Positions 16,142 through 24,987 of a stretch of DNA of 64,000 nucleotides are shown piece after piece. Origin of the DNA: UBA5195 sp034432755 (lineage in GTDB: Bacteria; Chloroflexota; Anaerolineae; Anaerolineales; Villigracilaceae). Made by a program: the position numbers and the translations under genes. How positions within the stretch are numbered: position 1 is the first letter of the stretch; each line of letters starts with the position of its first letter. The stretch lies in contig DAOUBQ010000077.1 in NCBI GenBank assembly GCA_034432755.1, positions 1 through 64,000 of the forward strand, given 5' to 3'. The notes under the pieces were generated by a model, which saw nothing but the letters and a program-made list of their open reading frames with translations, ran no database searches and was not told the origin of the DNA.

Positions 16142-17920
16142 TCACCTCGCCCCCCTGCGCCCAAACTGCCGCTCCAGCAGGTCCACCGACAGATGAATCA
16201 TCGTTGGCCTTCCATGCGGGCAGGTGCGTGGCGAATCGCAGTTCTCTAGGTCAGTCAGCAGAGCGCGCTGCTCGTCGGGAGTAAGCGCCTGCCCGGCCTT
16301 CACCGCCAGCCGCTTGCAAACCCGCCCGGCAATTTTGGCTTCAATTTCCGTCTGAAGCGGTGACTCGTCCTCCTCGAAATCCTCCACCAGCGCGCGCAGA
16401 GCCGTCGCCGGGTCGGCATGACCGAACAGGGCCGGCATGGCGCGGATTTGAAAACTATTTGGCCCAAACGGCTCCACCTCGAACCCAAAACGGCTTAATA
16501 CCGATAACTGATTACTGATAACCGCTGCGCTGGAAGGCGGAAGAGTCACCACCACCGGCGTCAACAGCGCCTGAGAGGGAACATTCTGCTGCGCGCGCTG
16601 TGCCATCAACTTCTCGAACAAGACCCGCTCGTGGGCCGCGTGCTGGTCAATGAGATACAACCCATCTGGCCCCTCCGCAATCAGATACGTTGCGCCAATT
16701 TGGCCGATCAGACGCAATAAAGGCAGATGGACCAACGATGAAGGAGGAATGCTTAATGAAGAATCAGGAATGACCTGCCCAGCCGGAACGGTTTCATCGT
16801 TCTGCATTCTGACTTCTGCATTTGAATCATGCCCAATCATCCAATCCAACCCTGCCGCCTGATGACTGTTCACTGATGACTGACCACTGGAATTTCCCCA
16901 CACATTCTGCATGGGCGGCAGCGACGGTACCGGCGAATACGCCAACAGCGCGCGCCGCACTGAACGCTGCACGAAACTGAACACCCGCTCCTGGCTTCTA
17001 AAGCGCACCTCCGCCTTGGCCGGGTGGACGTTGACATCCACCTCCTGCGGGTCAATTTCGAGGAACAGAGTGGTCAAGGGGTAACGTCCCACCATCAGCA
17101 GGGTGTGGTAAGCCTGCATGAGAGCCTGAGTCAGCGGCGTATCCGATACCCAGCGGCCGTTGATGAAAAAAGTCATCTCGCGGCGGTTCGAGCGGGTCAG
17201 CGCTGCTGGGGAGACATAACCGGTCAACTTAAGACCGTCTTCTTCTGCAATCACCTCCAGCATCTGCTTCGCCACATCCACCCCATACAGGGCCGCCAGA
17301 ATTGCGCGCCGGTCTCCGTCGCCGCTGGTTTGCAGGGTGGGGGTCTTGCCGTCGGTCAGGTGAAAGCGCGCCTGTGGGTAGGCCAGCGCGTAGCGCGTCA
17401 CCAGCCCGTCAATGGCGCGCCGTTCGGTCACATCTTGCTTAAGAAATTTCAGGCGGGCCGGGACGTTGTAGAATAAATCTTCGACCCGGATGAGCGTCCC
17501 GACCGGCGCGCCGACCGCTTCGACGCTTTTCACCAACCCGCCCTCCACCCGTATTCTGGCTCCCGTATCCGAATCCCTCACCCGGCTGGTAATGGTCAGG
17601 CGCGAGACTGAGCCAATCGAGGCCAGCGCCTCGCCCCGGAAACCGAGCGTGGCGATATGAAACAGGTCAGCCGCCGAGGCCAGTTTGCTGGTGGCGTGCC
17701 GCTCCACCGCCAGGGGCAGTTCTGAGGCCGGGATACCGCTGCCATCATCGGCCACTTCCACCAGGCGGCGGCCGGCTTCCTGGATGGTGACGTGAATTGA
17801 CTTTGCGCCCGCATCGAGCGCGTTTTCCACCAGTTCCTTAACGACCGAGGCCGGCCGTTCTACCACCTCCCCAGCGGCAATTTGCGAGGCAACTTCAGGA
17901 GCGAGTAATCGGATGGGCAT
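16142..17920 (-). CDS. mutL: DNA mismatch repair protein MutL
   Basis: A 592-residue MutL. The GHKL ATPase N-terminus carries IAAGEVVERPASVVKELVENALDAGA (about 14-39), DDGSGI and GFRGEALASI. The C-terminal dimerisation domain holds DQHAAHERVLFE (about 424-435), which fits the DQHAx2Ex4E metal motif of nicking-endonuclease MutL proteins. CPHGRPT near the C-terminus matches the zinc-binding region. The protein therefore probably nicks the new strand itself, as in bacteria lacking MutH. No mutS is adjacent. The ATG at 17920 lies exactly 6 nt after a TATAAT box, so the mRNA is probably leaderless; the frame extends upstream but lacks family sequence. Confidence 0.96.
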   Translation of the reverse strand: MPIRLLAPEVASQIAAGEVVERPASVVKELVENALDAGAKSIHVTIQEAGRRLVEVADDGSGIPASELPLAVERHATSKLASAADLFHIATLGFRGEALASIGSVSRLTITSRVRDSDTGARIRVEGGLVKSVEAVGAPVGTLIRVEDLFYNVPARLKFLKQDVTERRAIDGLVTRYALAYPQARFHLTDGKTPTLQTSGDGDRRAILAALYGVDVAKQMLEVIAEEDGLKLTGYVSPAALTRSNRREMTFFINGRWVSDTPLTQALMQAYHTLLMVGRYPLTTLFLEIDPQEVDVNVHPAKAEVRFRSQERVFSFVQRSVRRALLAYSPVPSLPPMQNVWGNSSGQSSVNSHQAAGLDWMIGHDSNAEVRMQNDETVPAGQVIPDSSLSIPPSSLVHLPLLRLIGQIGATYLIAEGPDGLYLIDQHAAHERVLFEKLMAQRAQQNVPSQALLTPVVVTLPPSSAAVISNQLSVLSRFGFEVEPFGPNSFQIRAMPALFGHADPATALRALVEDFEEDESPLQTEIEAKIAGRVCKRLAVKAGQALTPDEQRALLTDLENCDSPRTCPHGRPTMIHLSVDLLERQFGRRGAR

Positions 17921-17926
17921 GGGGTG

Positions 17927-17932
17927 ATTATA
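17927..17932 (-). promoter_or_regulatory. -10 box of leaderless mutL
   Basis: TATAAT on the minus strand, 6 nt before the mutL ATG. No convincing -35 hexamer. Confidence 0.6.
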
Positions 17933-18071
17933 CCCAGCGCGGAAAATTTTTGGACACGGAATACGCGGAAAACACGGGCAAACACCGAGGAAAACAGTGT
18001 TATCAGGGCTTTTTCCGCGTCCATGCTTCATGTGAAACCGCAAAGAGCCATCTTCTATACACCGGGCGGGT

Positions 18072-18077
18072 TATAAT
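18072..18077 (+). promoter_or_regulatory. -10 box of the lipoprotein hydrolase gene
   Basis: TATAAT with 8 nt to the ATG, leaving no room for a ribosome binding site. Confidence 0.6.
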
Positions 18078-18085
18078 TTCAAAAT

Positions 18086-19180
18086 ATGCAAAAATTCTTG
18101 CTGCTCCTGTGCGTGTTCTGGCTGGCCGCCTGCCAGCCCGCCGCGCCAACGGCCTCCCCCACGCCCCTGCCGCCCACGCCGCGCCCCACGCGCCCGCCCG
18201 CCCCCAGCGTGACGCCCATTCCGCCGCCCACCCGCGCCCCCACCTGGACGCCCGAAACGGCCGCCTCGCCTACTGCCGAACTGTTTTTCTACCGCTACAC
18301 CGTCGAGGCCCTGCGCATACGCCCCTACGGAGGCGGAAAAATCGAACTGACCCAAAAAACCGCCGAAACCCCGCTCTACAACCAGTACATCTTCCGCTAC
18401 CCCTCCGACGGCCTGACCATCTACGGCTACGCCAATCTCCCGCGCGGCGAGGGGCCGTTTTCGGTCATCATCATGTTGCACGGCGGTGCAGACCCGGCTT
18501 CTTATACCATTTTTGAGCAGGATACCGGCTATGCCAACCTCTTGGCCCGGCGCGGCTACATCGTCTTGCACCCCAACTACCGCAATTTTGCGCCCTCCGA
18601 CCCCGGCGAAAACCTCTTCATGGCGGGTTACGCCATTGACGTGCTGAACCTGGTCGCGCTGGTCAAAAGCGAAGCCGGCCAAACCTGGAGCAACCTGCGC
18701 ACGGCCAAACCGGGCAAAATCGGGCTGTGGGCCTTCAGCATGGGGGGGGCGGTGGCCTGGCGGGTGCTGGTCGTTAGCCCGCATATCCAGGCGGCTTTTT
18801 TCTATGCCCCCATGAGCGGCGACGACCTCTTGAACGCCAAATTCTTCCCCAACGACCCCAATACCCAGGCCACCCTGGCTATGCCGGCCTTCGCTTTCCT
18901 CTCCACCTCGCCGCAATATTTTTTCCGCGACATCAACATTCCGATTGACATCCATCACGGTACCGCCGATTCGGTCGTCCCGGTCGAGTGGTCGCGCCAG
19001 GCCTGCGAACAGTTGAAATCGCTCGGCAAAACGGTCAACTGCTATTTCTACGAAGGCGCCAACCACTCGTTTTCAAGGCAACAGGGGCAAAAAATCGAAT
19101 CACGGATGAACAATTTTTTCGATAAGTTTCTCAAATTCGCGCCATCCACCCCAACCCCCACGCCCATCGCCACGCCCTGA
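18086..19180 (+). CDS. Lipoprotein alpha/beta hydrolase (dienelactone-hydrolase-like)
   Basis: A 364-residue exported hydrolase. The signal sequence ends in lipobox LAAC with Cys16, followed by a Pro/Thr-rich spacer (about 17-55), so it is anchored outside the membrane. The hydrolase domain has the oxyanion HGG near 132, the nucleophile elbow WAFSMGGA near 216 (an Ala where Gly is usual in GxSxG), an acid in HHGTADSVVP near 295, and His in EGANHSF near 326. The order fits the dienelactone hydrolase and prolyl-oligopeptidase group. Its substrate is unknown. It is divergent from mutL and starts 8 nt after its -10 box. The C-terminus ends in another Pro/Thr-rich tail. Confidence 0.88.
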   Translation: MQKFLLLLCVFWLAACQPAAPTASPTPLPPTPRPTRPPAPSVTPIPPPTRAPTWTPETAASPTAELFFYRYTVEALRIRPYGGGKIELTQKTAETPLYNQYIFRYPSDGLTIYGYANLPRGEGPFSVIIMLHGGADPASYTIFEQDTGYANLLARRGYIVLHPNYRNFAPSDPGENLFMAGYAIDVLNLVALVKSEAGQTWSNLRTAKPGKIGLWAFSMGGAVAWRVLVVSPHIQAAFFYAPMSGDDLLNAKFFPNDPNTQATLAMPAFAFLSTSPQYFFRDINIPIDIHHGTADSVVPVEWSRQACEQLKSLGKTVNCYFYEGANHSFSRQQGQKIESRMNNFFDKFLKFAPSTPTPTPIATP

Positions 19181-19183
19181 CGG

Positions 19184-19189
19184 TATAAT
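19184..19189 (+). promoter_or_regulatory. -10 box of the HAD phosphatase gene
   Basis: TATAAT, exactly 6 nt before the ATG at 19196. Leaderless geometry. Confidence 0.6.
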
Positions 19190-19195
19190 CGCCCC

Positions 19196-19834
19196 ATGCA
19201 ATTTACCACCCTCTTCATTGACCTCGATGACACGCTCTACCCCGCCGGGAACGGATTGTGGCAGGCCATCAAGGAACGCATCCGCCAGTACATGCGCGAG
19301 CGGCTTGGCATCCCGGCCCAAGTCGTGCCAGAACTCAGCCACCAGTACTTCCTGCAATACGGCACCACCCTGCGTGGATTGCAGGCCAACTATCCGGTGG
19401 ATGTGCGCGATTACCTGGCCTACGTCCACGATGTGCCGCTGGCCGATTACATCGCGCCGAACCCGCAATTGGGTTCGATTTTGAACGCTATCCCAGCCCG
19501 AAAATTCATCTTCACCAACGCCGATTCAGCCCACGCCCGGCGCGTGCTGCGCCAACTGAACATTGAATCCTGTTTCGACGGCCTGGTGGATGTCATCGCC
19601 ATGGCCCCCTACTGCAAACCAATGCCCGAATCCTTCGAAATTGCCCAAACCCTGGCCGGAGAACCCGACCCGCGCCGCTGCGTAATGATTGACGACCTGC
19701 CGCACACCACCCGCGCCGCCCGCCAGCGTGGATTCCTGGCCCTGCTCTACGGCCAATCGGAACCACACCCTCATGCCGACGCCGTGTTTAGCGACTGGTC
19801 GCTTTTGCCCACCCTGCTCAACGGGAGGAACTGA
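19196..19834 (+). CDS. HAD-superfamily phosphatase (pyrimidine 5-prime nucleotidase-like)
   Basis: A 212-residue haloacid-dehalogenase phosphatase. Motif I is FIDLDDTLYP with nucleophile D9 and general acid D11; motif II is KFIFTNAD; motif III is the lysine in YCKPMPESFEIA; motif IV is CVMIDDLPHTTRAAR. The LYP variant and helical cap match the SDT1/PHM8 type that hydrolyses pyrimidine nucleoside monophosphates (inference from similarity). The start is 6 nt after a -10 box. The stop overlaps the next ATG by one base (TGATG), so the small membrane gene is translationally coupled. Confidence 0.9.
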   Translation: MQFTTLFIDLDDTLYPAGNGLWQAIKERIRQYMRERLGIPAQVVPELSHQYFLQYGTTLRGLQANYPVDVRDYLAYVHDVPLADYIAPNPQLGSILNAIPARKFIFTNADSAHARRVLRQLNIESCFDGLVDVIAMAPYCKPMPESFEIAQTLAGEPDPRRCVMIDDLPHTTRAARQRGFLALLYGQSEPHPHADAVFSDWSLLPTLLNGRN

Positions 19835-20058
19835 TGCACCCCGAAAAAATCTGGATTGTGATTGTGCTGCTCATTGTCATCCTGGTCTTCTCTAACCTGG
19901 TGATGTTCGCGCTGGTGCGCGGCTGGGCGCCCCGCAAAGGCGAAAAGAACTTTCTGCAAGGCTTCACCCAACCCTGGAAAACCCAAGATGACAAACTCAA
20001 AGAACTCAGCCAACGGGTCAAGGAACTGGATGCAGGTGACAAAAATAGCCAACCCTGA
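19834..20058 (+). CDS. Small single-pass membrane protein with coiled tail
   Basis: A 74-residue protein. One membrane helix lies at about 6-28 (IWIVIVLLIVILVFSNLVMFALV), followed by a charged tail with a likely coiled coil (DDKLKELSQRVKELDAGD). GGGAGG overlaps the end of the preceding HAD gene. No family is recognised. The coupling to the HAD gene suggests a shared role or only compact packing. Confidence 0.7.
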   Translation: MHPEKIWIVIVLLIVILVFSNLVMFALVRGWAPRKGEKNFLQGFTQPWKTQDDKLKELSQRVKELDAGDKNSQP

Positions 20059-20117
20059 ATCTCTTACGCATTTCTTACGCCTTCCTCGCCCGCTTTCATT
20101 ATTATTTAATCCGCAAA

Positions 20118-20126
20118 TGCTATAGT
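20118..20126 (+). promoter_or_regulatory. Extended -10 promoter of the S41 protease gene
   Basis: TGCTATAGT is an extended -10 box 24 nt before the GTG start, giving a short leader that contains GGAGG. Confidence 0.5.
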
Positions 20127-20150
20127 AAGTGGCAAACTTTGGAGGTATCT

Positions 20151-21398
20151 GTGAACAAATTCGTCAAATTCATGCTGGTTTCGTTCCTGGCCCTGTTTCT
20201 ATTGATAGGCGCCTTCTCCGGCGGATTCGTAGTCGGACACTTCACCTCGCTCGGCGCCTTCATCCCGAACTTCTCGCTGCCGGGCGCGCCTGCGGTAGCA
20301 GCCACGCCCCAAGCCGCCGTGGAAGCCACGCCCGAAGACCTGCAACAACTCTTTACCCCCTTCTGGGAAACCTGGACCCTCGTCCACGAGCAATATGTGG
20401 ACCAGCCGGTGGATGACACCGCCCTGATGCGCGGCGCGATTCGCGGGATGCTCCAGGCCCTGGGCGATGACCACACCTCGTACATGGACCCGCAAGAATA
20501 CGAGGACGCCAACGCCGGATTGGCCGGTAACTACGAGGGAATTGGCGCTTACGTTGACACCACCGGCGATTACCTGACCGTCATCAGCCCCATCAAAGAT
20601 TCCCCGGCTGAAGCAGCCGGGCTGCGCGCCGGAGATAAAATCATCGCCATTAACGGCGAAGACATGACCGGCATCAACCCCGAACTGGCCCGCCGCAAGG
20701 TGCTTGGCCCCGCCGGAACGACCGTTGTCCTGACCATCCAACGCGAGGGCGAAGAAAAGCCTTTTGATGTTTCCATTACCCGCGCCAAGATTGTTGTCAA
20801 AAGCGTGGAATACGAGATGAAAGGCGAGATTGCCTATGTTCAGCTCAACACCTTTGGCGAAACCACCAGCCGTGAATTACGCGATGCTCTCAAGGAATTG
20901 ATGGCTCAAAACCCAAAAGGTCTCATCCTTGACCTGCGCAACAACGGCGGCGGCTACCTGCGCACCTCGGTCGAAGTCCTGTCGCAGTTTGTGAAACAGG
21001 GTGAAGTGGCCCTCTATGAGCAATACGGTGACGGCAAGCGTGACACGTTCACAACCACCGGCGGCGGCCTGGCAACCGACATTCCGATGGTGGTGCTGAT
21101 AAATGAGGGCTCTGCTTCGGCCTCCGAAATCGTGGCCGGGGCCTTGCAAGATTACGGGCGCGCTACCCTGGTTGGGGTCAAGTCCTACGGCAAAGGCTCG
21201 GTGCAAAACTGGATTCCGCTCAATGGCAAAGAAGGCGCAGTTCGAATCACCATTGCCAAATGGCTCACGCCCAAAGAACGCACCATCCACAAAATTGGTC
21301 TGCAGCCCGATGTGCAGGTCGAATTCACTCAAGCAGACCGCGACGCCAAACGCGACCCGCAACTGGAAAAAGCACTCGAGCTGCTCTCAAAACCCTAA
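20151..21398 (+). CDS. C-terminal processing protease (S41 family, PDZ)
   Basis: A 415-residue periplasmic-side protease. An N-terminal membrane anchor (about 5-30) is followed by a short helical region and a PDZ domain (about 120-200, YEGIGAYVDTTGDYLTVISPIKDSPAEAAGLRAGDKI). The S41 core runs to about 400. Catalytic serine is in NEGSASASEIVAGAL (about 320) and the lysine in VKSYGKGSVQ (about 347), a Ser/Lys dyad as in CtpA and Prc. Such enzymes trim or degrade exported proteins from the C-terminus. The GTG at 20151 has GGAGG 5 nt upstream; an in-frame TTG four codons earlier overlaps that site. Confidence 0.95.
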   Translation: MNKFVKFMLVSFLALFLLIGAFSGGFVVGHFTSLGAFIPNFSLPGAPAVAATPQAAVEATPEDLQQLFTPFWETWTLVHEQYVDQPVDDTALMRGAIRGMLQALGDDHTSYMDPQEYEDANAGLAGNYEGIGAYVDTTGDYLTVISPIKDSPAEAAGLRAGDKIIAINGEDMTGINPELARRKVLGPAGTTVVLTIQREGEEKPFDVSITRAKIVVKSVEYEMKGEIAYVQLNTFGETTSRELRDALKELMAQNPKGLILDLRNNGGGYLRTSVEVLSQFVKQGEVALYEQYGDGKRDTFTTTGGGLATDIPMVVLINEGSASASEIVAGALQDYGRATLVGVKSYGKGSVQNWIPLNGKEGAVRITIAKWLTPKERTIHKIGLQPDVQVEFTQADRDAKRDPQLEKALELLSKP

Positions 21399-21507
21399 AA
21401 CGACCCCACCTGCCAGGTTAACGAAAGATTGATGCAACGCCAACGCAAAGTTTACGCAAAACGGGTAAAAGATTAAGATGAATACGTAGAACAGACGGAG
21501 GCAAACT

Positions 21508-22200
21508 ATGTTTTTCTTCGACATCAACTACTTGATTTACATGATACCCGCCTTTATCCTGATGGCGATTACCTCATGGTATGTCAAGTCATCCTACAAT
21601 AAATGGAGCCAGGTGCGCGCCCGCAGCGGCCTGACCGGGGCCGATGCCGCCCGGCGCCTGATTTCGAGCGGCGGCCTGTATGGTGTGCGTCTCGAAGGCA
21701 TTGCTGGCGAAATGACCGACCACTACGACCCGCAAAACAAAGTACTGCGTCTTTCTTATGATGTCGCCAACCGGCCCTCGGTGGCCTCACTCGCCATCGC
21801 CGCGCACGAACTCGGCCATGCCATGCAAGACGCTGAAAACTACTTTCCCCTGCGGCTGCGTGGTGCGCTTGTTCCGGCAGTTAACATCGGCTCAAATCTG
21901 GGCTGGATTTTGATTATGGCTGGTTTGCTGCTCAACTTCACTGGCCTGGCCTGGCTGGGCGTGCTTATCTTTTCTGCCGGGGCGGTGTTTGCCCTGGCCA
22001 CCCTGCCCGTGGAATTCGATGCTTCAGCGCGCGCCAAACGCCTTCTGGCCGATTCGGGCATCATCGTCGGGGAAGAGGAACAGCGCGGCGTGAACGCGGT
22101 CTTAAACGCCGCCGCCCTCACCTATGTTGCCGCCCTCGTCACCGCCGTCATGCAGTTGCTCTACTTCGTCAGCCTGGTGGGTGGCCGCTCCCGCGATTAA
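21508..22200 (+). CDS. Membrane zinc metalloprotease, YugP-like
   Basis: A 230-residue integral membrane protease. A helix at the N-terminus (about 7-25) is followed by a cytosolic segment, the zinc site AIAAHELGHAMQD (HELGH at about 101-105), then membrane helices at about 118-145, 148-170 and 200-222. EFDAS near 172 supplies the third zinc ligand in this family. Members are annotated as neutral zinc metallopeptidases of unknown substrate. GGAGG lies 7 nt before the ATG. It sits 109 nt after the S41 protease gene and is followed by a bidirectional terminator. Confidence 0.92.
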   Translation: MFFFDINYLIYMIPAFILMAITSWYVKSSYNKWSQVRARSGLTGADAARRLISSGGLYGVRLEGIAGEMTDHYDPQNKVLRLSYDVANRPSVASLAIAAHELGHAMQDAENYFPLRLRGALVPAVNIGSNLGWILIMAGLLLNFTGLAWLGVLIFSAGAVFALATLPVEFDASARAKRLLADSGIIVGEEEQRGVNAVLNAAALTYVAALVTAVMQLLYFVSLVGGRSRD

Positions 22201-22311
22201 TACAACGCATTTTGAAACCGATAAACAGATAAGCAGATGATGGAACGGATTGCAAGCGGATAAACGGATACTTTCGCCGTTCCTGCTCCCAGAGCAGAGT
22301 GCAACTTGAAT

Positions 22312-22342
22312 AAAAAATCCGCGCCCAAGGCGCGGATTTTTT
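22312..22342. terminator. Bidirectional terminator
   Basis: A perfect 14-bp stem starts with A6 and ends with T6 (22312-22325 with 22329-22342) around a 3-nt loop. It lies between the convergent YugP-like and thioesterase genes and can serve both. Confidence 0.85.
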
Positions 22343-22420
22343 ATTCGCCAGAAATATCCAGCACCCTGACCCACACTTCACGGCGGTGGGCGTGGGTGCG
22401 ATGCTCAAACTGATGCCATT

Positions 22421-22867
22421 TCATCGCTTTTTCCTCACATACAAGAGTTTTTCAGCCCGCGCCACCACCTGTCCGCCCGAATCCAGCACCTCCACGCTGA
22501 AGAGCGGTTCCACCTTGGAACTGGTTTCCGCCGCCCGACGGATTTCTTCGACGCGCTCTAGCGGGATGTGGAAGGTCGCCATCACCGTGCCGCGCCCGGG
22601 TTTAACGAACTGAATGCTGGCGGCCTTGTCCCAAACGATGTAACCATCTCCTAGCGCGCGCAACAAAATTAATGCAAACCAGGGGTCGCACATCGCATAC
22701 AACGAGCCGCCGAAGTGCGTACCGAAAATGTTGCGGTTGAACCAGGTCAGCGGCATTTCGACCCGAATGGTTAAGTCATCCAGGCGGCGCGAGCGAATCC
22801 CTGCGCCCAGGAAGGGCGGGTACAGGTTGACGAATCGTTCACGCAGTCGCTGCCAACGGGTTGCCAT
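22421..22867 (-). CDS. Hotdog-fold thioesterase-like protein (DUF4442)
   Basis: A 148-residue single hotdog domain. NIFGTHFGGSLYAMCDPWFALILLRALG forms the central helix and its GG turn, which in this family replaces the usual catalytic motif of PaaI thioesterases. VWDKAASIQFVKPGRGTVMATFHIP and the terminal strands DSGGQVVARAEKLLYVRKK complete the sheet. The substrate is unknown, probably an acyl-CoA. Divergent from the exonuclease gene, with TATAAT-like boxes for both directions in the 49-nt gap. The start ATG lies just after an adequate leader with GGAG. Confidence 0.82.
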   Translation of the reverse strand: MATRWQRLRERFVNLYPPFLGAGIRSRRLDDLTIRVEMPLTWFNRNIFGTHFGGSLYAMCDPWFALILLRALGDGYIVWDKAASIQFVKPGRGTVMATFHIPLERVEEIRRAAETSSKVEPLFSVEVLDSGGQVVARAEKLLYVRKKR

Positions 22868-22904
22868 GGGGTCTCGCAGTCTCCGGCTTGATTATAATCT
22901 GCGA

Positions 22905-22910
22905 TACAAT
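22905..22910 (+). promoter_or_regulatory. -10 box of the exonuclease gene
   Basis: TACAAT, 6 nt before the ATG at 22917. Leaderless geometry. Confidence 0.55.
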
Positions 22911-22916
22911 AGCGGC

Positions 22917-24161
22917 ATGTCGCCCTCCCTGGTTGAGAAACTCCAATCGCTTGGCGCGCTCAAACCGGCCACAGAAATCCAGCCGCCCCCGCCCAAAGCC
23001 CGGCGCGATTCGTCGCTTGAACACACCCTGGGGGGCCGCTGGCTGGAGACGCGGCGCGGCGAAACCTTCGTGGTGGAACAGGTCTATTCAACGAAATACA
23101 AGCACGGGCGCGTTCCGATTCAGGTCGAATCGGGCTTGGGCGGGCTGGCGGCCTGGGCAGGCGACGAAACCATCAGCCGTCTCACCCTCTCCCAATTGGC
23201 ATTTATAGATACCGAAACATCCGGGCTTTCGGGCGGCACGGGGACCTACGCCTTCCTGGTGGGCGCGGGGCGCTTTGTGGATGACGAGTTTCACCTCGCA
23301 ATGTTTTTCATGTGCGACCCTTCCGAGGAGGCCGCCCTGCTGCAAGCCTTGGCAGACTTCCTCGCCCCGTGTGCCGCGCTGGTCACGTTCAACGGCAAAG
23401 CCTTCGACGCCCCGCTGCTACGCACCCGCTACACCCTACAAGGCATGCCCTGTCCCTTCGATGGATACGCCCACATAGACTTGCTGCCGCTGGCGCGCCG
23501 CCTGTGGCGCGACCGCCTGCCCAGCCGCGCCCTGAAATATCTTGAAGAACACATCCTGCAAGCCCCGCGCGGAGTGGAGGAAGCGCCTGGCTACGAAATT
23601 CCCTGGTTATATTTCGATTACCTGCGCATCGGCGACGCAGCCCCGCTCAAAGGCGTGTTCTACCACAACGCAATGGACGTGGTCGCCATGGCTGCCCTGC
23701 TGAATCTGACCGCCGAAATGCTGGAAAACCCCCACCAGAGCCAAATCGAACACGGCCTCGACCTGATTGCCCTGGCAAAACTCTTTGAAGACCTCAACCG
23801 TTGGGACGACGCCGCCCTGCTCTACGAGCGCGGATTGAAAACCGAACTGCCCGAACCCGATTTCTGGCAGGCGGTGCGCAGGCTGGCCGTGCTGCAAAAG
23901 CGGCGCGGTGATTTACAGACAGCGCTCAAACTGTGGGAGCAGTCCGCCGCCGAGGGGCATGTCTACGCCCATGTTGAGATGGCGAAATATTACGAGCACA
24001 CCCGCAAAGACCCCACCTCCGCCCTGCGCTGGACGCTGGCGGCAATTGGGCAAATCAAGGACAACCCGTTCCTACCCGCTTACATGAAAAAACACTGGAT
24101 GGATGAACTCGGCCATCGCCAGGAACGCCTGGAAGCAAAACTGGCAAAGGGGAAGCGATGA
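22917..24161 (+). CDS. RNase H-like exonuclease (YprB type) with helical-repeat tail
   Basis: A 414-residue protein. The N-terminal linker has the conserved GGRWLETRRGETFVVEQVY. A DEDD-like exonuclease domain follows (about 98-275) with FIDTETSGLSGG (Asp/Glu metal ligands), TFNGKAFDAPLL, and YHNAMDVVAMAALL, whose H and D complete the site. The C-terminal 140 residues are helical with TPR-like pairs (LAKLFEDLNRWDDAALLYERGL, LQKRRGDLQTALKLWEQSA). YprB proteins are uncharacterised predicted nucleases. The ATG at 22917 follows a -10 box by 6 nt. Its stop overlaps the next gene by 4 bases. Confidence 0.88.
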   Translation: MSPSLVEKLQSLGALKPATEIQPPPPKARRDSSLEHTLGGRWLETRRGETFVVEQVYSTKYKHGRVPIQVESGLGGLAAWAGDETISRLTLSQLAFIDTETSGLSGGTGTYAFLVGAGRFVDDEFHLAMFFMCDPSEEAALLQALADFLAPCAALVTFNGKAFDAPLLRTRYTLQGMPCPFDGYAHIDLLPLARRLWRDRLPSRALKYLEEHILQAPRGVEEAPGYEIPWLYFDYLRIGDAAPLKGVFYHNAMDVVAMAALLNLTAEMLENPHQSQIEHGLDLIALAKLFEDLNRWDDAALLYERGLKTELPEPDFWQAVRRLAVLQKRRGDLQTALKLWEQSAAEGHVYAHVEMAKYYEHTRKDPTSALRWTLAAIGQIKDNPFLPAYMKKHWMDELGHRQERLEAKLAKGKR

Positions 24162-24979
24162 AAAAACAACCCTTATGGATAACCGCCTTCCTCTTTCTCG
24201 CCAGCCTGGCCTGCCCCCTGCCCCTGGCCTCGGCCCCGGCTGAAACGCCCCCTCCCCTGCCGACCGCCACCGTTTCACCCACGCAGAACCCCACTCTCAC
24301 GCCCACCGTCGCCGCACCGCTCTATGCGCAATGGCCGGTGCTGACTTCTATAAGCAGCGAGAGCGGGCAATCGCCCAACTACACCATCCAAACCAAAATC
24401 CCGGTTATGCAGGGCAACGACCCGCGCGTCACACGTTTCAATGCGGAGGTGCTGGCATTGGTGACGCGGGAAGTGGAACAGTTCAAAGGCGAGCTGGCAG
24501 GCCTGCCAGCCGCGCCCATCAGCGCGGGCAGTTCCTTCGAGAACGCGTACACCATCGTCTCGCCGCCTGGCGATGTCTTGAGCCTGAATTTTGGCTTTTA
24601 CGTCTATTCAGACGGCGCGGCCCACCCGTATAGTTACACCCTGACGTATACCTACGATTTGCAGCGCGGCGAACCCCTTCGGCTAGAGCAGTTGTTTCGG
24701 CCTGGCGCCGATTACCTCGGTCCAATTGCCTCTTATTGCCAGGCCGAACTCACCCGGCGCGACATCGGATTCGACACACTGTTCGCAACCGGGGCCGACC
24801 CCACGCCCGAAAACTATCACAGTTGGAACATCACCCCTGAAGGCCTGCTCATCCATTTCGACCCCTACCAGGTGGCCGCCTATGCCGCCGGGCCGCAGAC
24901 CGTCCTCATCCCTTACGCGGAACTGAACGCCATTATCAACCCGGACGGCCCGCTGGCAGGGCTGCGGCAGGGGGAATGA
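24158..24979 (+). CDS. Lipoprotein of the DUF3298 type
   Basis: A 273-residue exported lipoprotein. The signal ends LASLAC with Cys19 as lipidation site, then a Pro/Thr-rich spacer (20-50). The body matches the RsiV/PdaC tail domain: an N-terminal part NYTIQTKIPVMQGNDPRVTRFNAEV and the C-terminal domain YSDGAAHPYSYTLTYTYDLQRGEPLRLEQLF, then EGLLIHFDPYQVAAYAAGPQTVLIPYAEL. The function of DUF3298 is not settled; in RsiV it binds lysozyme. It overlaps the exonuclease gene by ATGA, so the two are coupled. Confidence 0.85.
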   Translation: MKKQPLWITAFLFLASLACPLPLASAPAETPPPLPTATVSPTQNPTLTPTVAAPLYAQWPVLTSISSESGQSPNYTIQTKIPVMQGNDPRVTRFNAEVLALVTREVEQFKGELAGLPAAPISAGSSFENAYTIVSPPGDVLSLNFGFYVYSDGAAHPYSYTLTYTYDLQRGEPLRLEQLFRPGADYLGPIASYCQAELTRRDIGFDTLFATGADPTPENYHSWNITPEGLLIHFDPYQVAAYAAGPQTVLIPYAELNAIINPDGPLAGLRQGE

Positions 24980-24987
24980 ATTGCGCG

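Noticed and set aside
18071..19066. Minus-strand open frame of 331 codons opposite the lipoprotein hydrolase
   Set aside because: Pure shadow with Gly/Arg-rich low-complexity translation.
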